Of a DNA stretch of 64,000 nucleotides, positions 62,872 to 64,000 are shown in pieces. The position numbers and the translations under genes are program-made. The notes beneath the pieces were generated by a model. The model saw only the letters and a program-made list of their open reading frames with translations, was not told where the DNA came from and did not search any database. The stretch is from assembly GCF_006575665.1 (NCBI RefSeq), contig NZ_CP041253.1:4315001-4379000 (forward strand). Direction: 5' to 3'. The stretch's first letter is position 1. The number at the start of each line of letters is the position of its first letter. Source of the DNA: Echinicola soli. GTDB taxonomy: Bacteria > Bacteroidota > Bacteroidia > Cytophagales > Cyclobacteriaceae.

Positions 62872-62994
62872 ATGAATTTTATAAAAAGGATACACACAGC
62901 AATACAACTTCACACACAAATCATCATCGAATTTCTTTTTATCGACAGGGATAACTTCATGCATCGTCGAATGTGCATGTGTATGTGCAACTAA
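62872..62994 (+). CDS. Met/Cys-rich leader peptide ORF (candidate)
   Basis: ATG 62872 opens a 40-codon ORF ending TAA 62992-62994. A nested ATG at 62959 gives an 11-residue peptide, M-H-R-R-M-C-M-C-M-C-N, with 4 Met and 3 Cys codons. The ORF starts 5 nt after riboswitch helix P1 and ends 100 bp before metX. Clustered codons for the pathway end products are typical of attenuation leader peptides. After the stop, short hairpins (AAGGA/TCCTT, GGAC/GTCC, GTGC/GCAC) could be alternative structures controlled by ribosome position. The function is inference; the codon pattern is direct observation. Confidence 0.5.
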   Translation: MNFIKRIHTAIQLHTQIIIEFLFIDRDNFMHRRMCMCMCN

Positions 62995-63094
62995 GGACTC
63001 TCCTTTTGTCCGTATCGGGCACTATAATTTCTTTTATTCCCAATATTGATGATCCCAGTTGACCGAAGTCAACGCTAAACTTAAGAGTAAGAAA

Positions 63095-64000
63095 ATGAAT
63101 CTAACATCACCGTATCTGATTACCGATATGACACAGGAAACATTCCACTGTGAAGAGGAATTAAATCTCGAATCAGGTGAATCACTACCAGGATTTGAGA
63201 TCAGCTATACTACTCAAGGGCATTTGACGCCAAAAAAAGATAATGTCATCTGGGTATTGCACGCACTGACAGGAGATGCCAATGTCCACGAATGGTGGAG
63301 TGGCCTGGTCGGAGAAGACAAGTTTTTTGTTCCTACAAAATACTTCATCGTCTGTGCCAACCTTCTAGGATCATGCTATGGATCCACGCAGCCACTTAGC
63401 GATAATCCCAACACCGGGAAACCATACTATTACGATTTCCCGAACCTGTCCACCCGTGACATGGCCAAGGCATTTGACCGTCTTCGCCAGCATTTGGGAA
63501 TCCAGCAGATAGACACCATCATCGGTGGATCGCTTGGTGGCCAAGTAGCACTTGAATGGTCTTATAATTTACAAGAGCACGTAAAAAAAACGATCATAGT
63601 AGCCTCCAATGCCAAAACCTCCCCTTGGACGATTGGCTTCAATGAGGCCCAAAGAATGGCTATCGAATCGGACAGCACCTGGGGACAGAACTCACCTGAT
63701 GCAGGCAAAAAAGGCCTGGAAGCGGCACGTGCCATCGGCATGCTCAGTTACCGCCATCAGGATATTTTCCATGCCAGCCAAGCCGAAACGGAAGAAAAGA
63801 CAGATCATTTCCGCGTAAGTTCTTATCTGCGCTACCAAGGGCAAAAGCTCTCCAATCGCTTTAACGCCCTCTCCTACTGGGTGCTCACCAAAGCCATGGA
63901 TAGCCATGATCTTGGAAGAGGCAGAGGTGGTACCGCCAAGGCACTTTCAGAGATTAAAGCGAAAGTACTCTCCATCGGGATCAATACAGATTTGCTCTTT
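63095..64000 (+). CDS. metX: homoserine O-acetyltransferase, 3' cut by window edge
   Basis: 302 residues visible, no stop before 64000. The alpha/beta hydrolase fold of MetX is clear: 'VIWVLHALTGDANVHEWWSGLVGE', 'CANLLGSCYGSTQP', the nucleophile Ser146 in 'IIGGSLGGQVALEWS' and 'TIIVASNAKTSPWTIGFNEAQRMAI'. The Asp and His of the triad lie outside the window. It transfers acetyl from acetyl-CoA to homoserine, the first committed step of methionine synthesis. The S-box riboswitch and Met/Cys leader ORF upstream suggest SAM and possibly Met/Cys-tRNA control. Confidence 0.93.
   Translation, partial: MNLTSPYLITDMTQETFHCEEELNLESGESLPGFEISYTTQGHLTPKKDNVIWVLHALTGDANVHEWWSGLVGEDKFFVPTKYFIVCANLLGSCYGSTQPLSDNPNTGKPYYYDFPNLSTRDMAKAFDRLRQHLGIQQIDTIIGGSLGGQVALEWSYNLQEHVKKTIIVASNAKTSPWTIGFNEAQRMAIESDSTWGQNSPDAGKKGLEAARAIGMLSYRHQDIFHASQAETEEKTDHFRVSSYLRYQGQKLSNRFNALSYWVLTKAMDSHDLGRGRGGTAKALSEIKAKVLSIGINTDLLF

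Overview
The window looks like chromosome of a marine-type Bacteroidetes, most likely Cytophagales/Cyclobacteriaceae (Echinicola-like). Supporting signs are the small ribosomal protein bTHX, an OmpA protein with PD40-type repeats, an exported GH2 enzyme of the Bacteroidetes type, a BlaR1-like M56 protein carrying TonB C-terminal domains and a SusC-like 'VVVVGYG' segment, a PepSY/DUF3325 iron-uptake operon, a methionine gene behind an S-box, and the near absence of Shine-Dalgarno sequences. The genus assignment is an inference; no rRNA gene is present to test it. I saw no tRNA, rRNA, CRISPR array or prophage.

Layout. 1-5 kb: two alpha/beta hydrolases (one cut by the window edge), an MFS exporter, a lipocalin-like gene broken by two frameshifts, then an organic-peroxide module (Ohr, a DoxX protein, an OhrR-type MarR regulator) with a palindrome before ohr. 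5-13 kb: FMN-binding glutamate-synthase-like protein, YheT hydrolase, a solitary HPt protein paired with a BaiN-type flavoprotein, a HerA-like ATPase, DUF4332 and DUF937 proteins. 13-19 kb: a secreted CxxCxGxG zinc-binding protein, PhnA, and a DUF2339/DUF3999-like envelope pair. 18.7-20.8 kb: a COG0523 metallochaperone and an AstE/AspA-type exported protein behind a perfect Zur-like palindrome. 21-30 kb: an IS200-type element, an Ntn amidase, a GH2 glycosidase, a stand-alone UvrC-like GIY-YIG protein and a three-gene PepSY iron operon. 30-35.4 kb: trmH, parC and parE. 35-41.9 kb: housekeeping and metabolic genes (ROK kinase, cysteine-cluster protein, cysteine-less ArsC-fold protein, CvfB, 3-hydroxyacyl-CoA dehydrogenase, deoxynucleoside kinase). 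41.9-43.3 kb: an IS4-type element with perfect ends and a target duplication but a broken transposase. 43.8-55.4 kb: HPt protein, S9 peptidase, SRPBCC protein, OmpA/deoxyhypusine-synthase-like pair, OmpH, HDAC-like protein, membrane proteins and an acyl-CoA desaturase. 57.4-64 kb: BlaI/BlaR1-like pair, bTHX, a beta-propeller-like lipoprotein, and metX (cut by the window edge) behind an S-box riboswitch.

Intergenic DNA is unusually rich in dispersed non-coding repeats. They include a MITE with inverted ends (3 copies), a ~410-bp repeat (3 copies, one with a palindromic element inserted), a REP-like palindrome (1 full and 3 partial copies), a ~220-bp repeat present in opposite orientations beside the IS200 gene and at 57 kb, and a ~180-bp repeat that abuts both the IS4 element and a decayed relative. 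The 55.4-57.4 kb gap is a nest of these.

The most interesting regulatory signal is upstream of metX. A canonical S-box aptamer is followed 5 nt later by a short ORF ending in alternating Met and Cys codons (last 11 codons: M-H-R-R-M-C-M-C-M-C-N). This suggests that SAM sensing and a sulfur-amino-acid leader peptide act in series on one transcript.
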